Below, one piece after another: positions 5,880 through 7,559 of a stretch of DNA of 7,559 bases. The notes beneath the pieces were generated by a model. The model was not told where the DNA came from. It worked only from the letters and a program-made list of their open reading frames with translations, and ran no database searches. The stretch's first letter is position 1, and the number at the start of each line of letters is the position of its first letter. The stretch comes from Victivallales bacterium. GTDB lineage: Bacteria; Verrucomicrobiota; Lentisphaeria; Oligosphaerales; Oligosphaeraceae. Where the stretch lies: contig JAGCTA010000149.1 of NCBI GenBank assembly GCA_017963875.1, positions 1 through 7,559 on the forward strand. The letters run 5' to 3'. The position numbers and the translations under genes were made by a program.

Positions 5880-5897
5880 GGCCGCGTTTCCGCGCCC
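5880..5897 (-). repeat. GC-rich hairpin with GAAA tetraloop in the rpmF leader
   Basis: On the minus strand, GGGCGCG and CGCGGCC flank GAAA, giving a CGCG/CGCG stem capped by a GNRA-type loop, one G-G mismatch and two more G-C pairs. It lies 26 nt before the rpmF ATG, just upstream of the ribosome site, and there is no U-run. It may be a leader structure or a processing site. Confidence 0.35.
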
Positions 5898-5970
5898 AGT
5901 GGTAATATTGTTTCTTTTAATGGAAATAAAAAACTTCTGAAATATCGGGAATACCCCAATCGCTCATTTT

Positions 5971-6504
5971 TCAAAACTTCAATTTATCCAATGCCGCCCA
6001 AGGATTTGCAGTCTTGGACTCTTCATCCTCGCCAGCATCCTCCTCTGCATCGTCTTCCTGCTCTTCCACGCAATCGCATGGGCCTTCATTGAGGTTCTTG
6101 CCGCAATGTGGGCACACACCCTTGCAGTCTTCAGAGCACAAGTGCGTCTGCGGGAAAGTGATTAATATATCCTCTCTTAACCCATCAGTCAAGTCAACAA
6201 CTTCGCCTGCGACATTTTCATAGCGGTGGCAGACATCGCTGGCAGACAGTTCATGGCGACTGAACTCCGCGCATCTGTCGCACATCAACTCCACGGAAGC
6301 CGAAATCTTCCCCGTCACAAGCAAATCCCCGCCCAACTGCGTCAAATGCAGATGAAAGTTCATCGGCCAGGGCAACCTCGTGACGTCATCTTCCTCAATA
6401 TCCAGATTTTTGAACGGCACTTCCCCGTCAAGGTCAACTCCCTCCGAAGGAATATCCGTCACATGCACACAGAGTACATTGTGATTTTTCTCTTTAACAG
6501 ACAT
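5971..6504 (-). CDS. yceD: YceD/DUF177 family protein (23S rRNA accumulation protein)
   Basis: This 177-residue protein belongs to the DUF177/YceD family, which in E. coli supports 23S rRNA accumulation and is nearly always encoded beside rpmF. The sequence shows the first cysteine pair MCDRC (Cys75, Cys78) and the second cluster LCSEDCKGVCPHCGKNLN (Cys123, Cys127, Cys131, Cys134), followed by CDC (143-145); these are likely zinc ligands. The acidic run at about 146-162 (EEQEDDAEEDAGEDEE) precedes the conserved tail NPWAALDKLKF. Length is normal. The ATG at 6504 has GAAGGA 6 nt upstream (6516-6511). It is the first gene of the leftward cluster, and the divergent region to its right must contain its promoter. 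The biochemical role is not settled even in model bacteria. Confidence 0.9.
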   Translation of the reverse strand: MSVKEKNHNVLCVHVTDIPSEGVDLDGEVPFKNLDIEEDDVTRLPWPMNFHLHLTQLGGDLLVTGKISASVELMCDRCAEFSRHELSASDVCHRYENVAGEVVDLTDGLREDILITFPQTHLCSEDCKGVCPHCGKNLNEGPCDCVEEQEDDAEEDAGEDEESKTANPWAALDKLKF

Positions 6505-6520
6505 TATCTATCCTTCTTTC

Positions 6521-6540
6521 CTGAATCCGCGCTGATTCAG
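6521..6540 (-). repeat. 7-bp inverted repeat just upstream of the yceD ribosome site
   Basis: CTGAATC (6521-6527) and GATTCAG (6534-6540) are perfect complements around a 6-nt loop. On the yceD mRNA the stem ends 4 nt before the GAAGGA ribosome site, so it is placed to affect translation initiation of the operon's first gene, or to act as an operator. Confidence 0.5.
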
Positions 6541-6607
6541 ATCTTTTAGATTATTCTGCATATTTTTACCCATTGAAGACCTTTCCCCCCGATGTTTTTT
6601 TATATTT

Positions 6608-6650
6608 AATATAGTCCAAAAGTTGCGACTTGCATTTCATGGACTATATT
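6608..6650. repeat. 10-bp perfect inverted repeat in the divergent promoter region
   Basis: AATATAGTCC (6608-6617) and GGACTATATT (6641-6650) are exact complements 23 bp apart. The interval holds a nested AAGT-TGCG-ACTT hairpin (6620-6631). Each arm carries TATATT reading outwards: on the plus strand at 6645-6650 toward pckG and on the minus strand at 6613-6608 toward yceD. Downstream on the plus strand is a T-rich run (6649-6670), so a plus-strand transcript crossing it would also look terminator-like. Confidence 0.65.
6623..6650 (+). promoter_or_regulatory. Candidate pckG promoter overlapping the inverted repeat
   Basis: TTGCGA (6623-6628) and TATATT (6645-6650) are 16 bp apart, matching the sigma-70 consensus at 4 and 5 of 6 positions. 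Transcription would start near 6657, giving a pckG leader of about 96 nt that contains the 6681-6713 hairpin. The -10 box is the right arm of the 10-bp repeat, so a protein bound there would repress. Confidence 0.4.
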
Positions 6651-6680
6651 TATTTTGATTTTTGTTTTTTGCCAGAATCC

Positions 6681-6713
6681 GTCAAGAACTCACATTCCAT
6701 GACAGTTCTTGAC
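6681..6713 (+). repeat. 10-bp perfect inverted repeat in the pckG leader
   Basis: GTCAAGAACT (6681-6690) and AGTTCTTGAC (6704-6713) are exact complements with a 13-nt loop. AATCC (6676-6680) and GGATT (6720-6724) can extend the stem past a 6-nt bulge. It ends 39 nt before the pckG ATG and 27 nt before the AAGGA site. No U-run follows. It is either an operator or a leader RNA stem. Confidence 0.6.
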
Positions 6714-6752
6714 AAAAGCGGATTTCATCACAACAGAAAGAAGGAAAACAAC

Positions 6753-7559
6753 ATGGAACTCAAAGACATCAAGAATGCCGAACTCAAAGGCTGGCTCCAG
6801 CAGTGGATTGACCTCTGCACGCCCGACAACGTCGTTTTCTTCGACGGTTCCGAATGGATGTACAATGAAATCGCGAACCTGATGTGCAAAACAGGCGCGT
6901 TCATCAAACTCGACAAGCCCGCAAATTCCTATTTTGCCCGTTCCGACAAGAGCGACGTCGCCCGTGTCGAAGAGCGTACATACATCTGCTCAGAAAAGGA
7001 AGAAGACGCTGGTCCAACGAACCACTGGAAGGCTCCAGCGGAGATGAAAGCCGAGTTCAATGAACTCTTCAAGGGTTGCATGGTCGGTCGTACGCTATAT
7101 GTCATCCCGTTCAGCATGGGTCCCATTGATTCCCCAATCGCAAAATACGGCATTGAAATCACCGACAGTCCATACGTCGTCGAATCCATGAAGATCATGA
7201 CCCGCGTCAGTTTCAAGATCATCGACAAGATTGAAGCAGGCGCGCCGTTTGTCAAATGCGTGCATTCCGTCGGCTTCCCGCTCCCAGAAGGCGTCGCCGA
7301 TGTTCCATGGCCGTCAGCACCTGTCGAGAAGAAGTACATCACGCACTTCCCCGAGACCGACGAAATCATCTCCTACGGTTCTGGCTACGGCGGCAACGCG
7401 CTGCTGGGCAAGAAGTGCTTCGCACTGCGCATCGCCTCCAACCAGGCACGCCGCGAAGGCTGGATGGCAGAACACATGCTCATCCTCAAACTGACCTCGC
7501 CCGAAGGCGAAGTCAAATACGTCGCGGCGGCTTTCCCATCAGCCTGCGGCAAGACGAAC
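6753..7559 (+). CDS. pckG: GTP-dependent phosphoenolpyruvate carboxykinase, N-terminal 269 residues (cut by window edge)
   Basis: The enzyme interconverts oxaloacetate plus GTP with phosphoenolpyruvate, CO2 and GDP in the cytoplasm, serving gluconeogenesis or, in many fermenters, CO2 fixation to oxaloacetate. The frame is open to the window edge; about 45% of the roughly 600-residue family length is present. Motifs follow the animal and bacterial GTP-type enzyme: [10 protein letters not shown] with Arg71 (substrate), [17 protein letters not shown] (108-124), [13 protein letters not shown] with Tyr212 and Lys221, AEHMLIL with His241 (manganese ligand), and FPSACGKTN (261-269), the P-loop with catalytic Cys265, where the window ends. 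It is not the ATP-type PckA. The ATG at 6753 has AAGGA 7 nt upstream. Codons are mostly C- or G-ending, more biased than in the leftmost gene, suggesting high expression. It is transcribed divergently from yceD. Confidence 0.96.
   Translation, partial: MELKDIKNAELKGWLQQWIDLCTPDNVVFFDGSEWMYNEIANLMCKTGAFIKLDKPANSYFARSDKSDVARVEERTYICSEKEEDAGPTNHWKAPAEMKAEFNELFKGCMVGRTLYVIPFSMGPIDSPIAKYGIEITDSPYVVESMKIMTRVSFKIIDKIEAGAPFVKCVHSVGFPLPEGVADVPWPSAPVEKKYITHFPETDEIISYGSGYGGNALLGKKCFALRIASNQARREGWMAEHMLILKLTSPEGEVKYVAAAFPSACGKTN

Noticed and set aside
6709..6714. TTGACA as a -35 box for pckG
   Set aside because: The bases 17 nt downstream read AACAGA, not a -10 box, and the hexamer is part of the inverted-repeat arm.
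6929..7369. Open frame of 146 codons on the minus strand
   Set aside because: It is antisense to pckG, which matches the GTP-type PEP carboxykinase family throughout; the shadow has no ribosome site or recognisable domain.

Overview
This window looks like ordinary bacterial chromosome of moderate G+C. It carries a compact fatty-acid and phospholipid biosynthesis cluster read leftward (minus strand) and one divergent central-metabolism gene read rightward. The lineage cannot be fixed from 7.5 kb. The GTP-type PEP carboxykinase, the four-cysteine bL32, the FabD GLSLGE nucleophile motif and a PgpH-like 7TM protein after fabF are compatible with a Gram-negative-type anaerobe, perhaps of the Planctomycetes-Verrucomicrobia-Chlamydiae group (Lentisphaerota-like). 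That placement is inference only.

Layout. In transcription order on the minus strand: yceD (6504-5971), rpmF (5853-5665), plsX (5490-4459), fabD (4378-3458), fabG (3426-2677), acpP (2485-2231), fabF (2055-799), then a membrane protein resembling the 7TM-HD (PgpH/YqfF) family (714 to 1, cut by the window edge). On the plus strand, pckG starts at 6753 and is cut by the right edge inside its nucleotide-binding loop. The 248-bp divergent region 6505-6752 separates the two units.

How the genes work together. YceD and bL32 belong to ribosome and 23S rRNA biology and are classically linked to this lipid cluster. PlsX makes acyl-phosphate for phospholipid synthesis. FabD loads malonate onto ACP. FabG and FabF run the reduction and condensation steps of the elongation cycle, and AcpP carries the intermediates. 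The usual fabH, normally between plsX and fabD, is absent here. All catalytic residues of the recognised enzymes are intact.

The least explained parts are the non-coding stretches. (1) The 174-nt rpmF-plsX gap holds three stem-loops, the last followed by a U-rich run like an intrinsic terminator. It also holds a 27-codon ORF whose Shine-Dalgarno is buried in a stem and whose stop overlaps the plsX ATG, an arrangement that could be an attenuator or translational switch. (2) The yceD/pckG divergent region contains three perfect inverted repeats of 7, 10 and 10 bp. (3) A good terminator-like hairpin sits between acpP and fabF. (4) acpP has its own candidate extended -10 promoter and a 110-nt leader. 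I see no tRNA or rRNA genes, CRISPR arrays, insertion sequences or phage genes. No clearly new system is evident; the candidates are regulatory.
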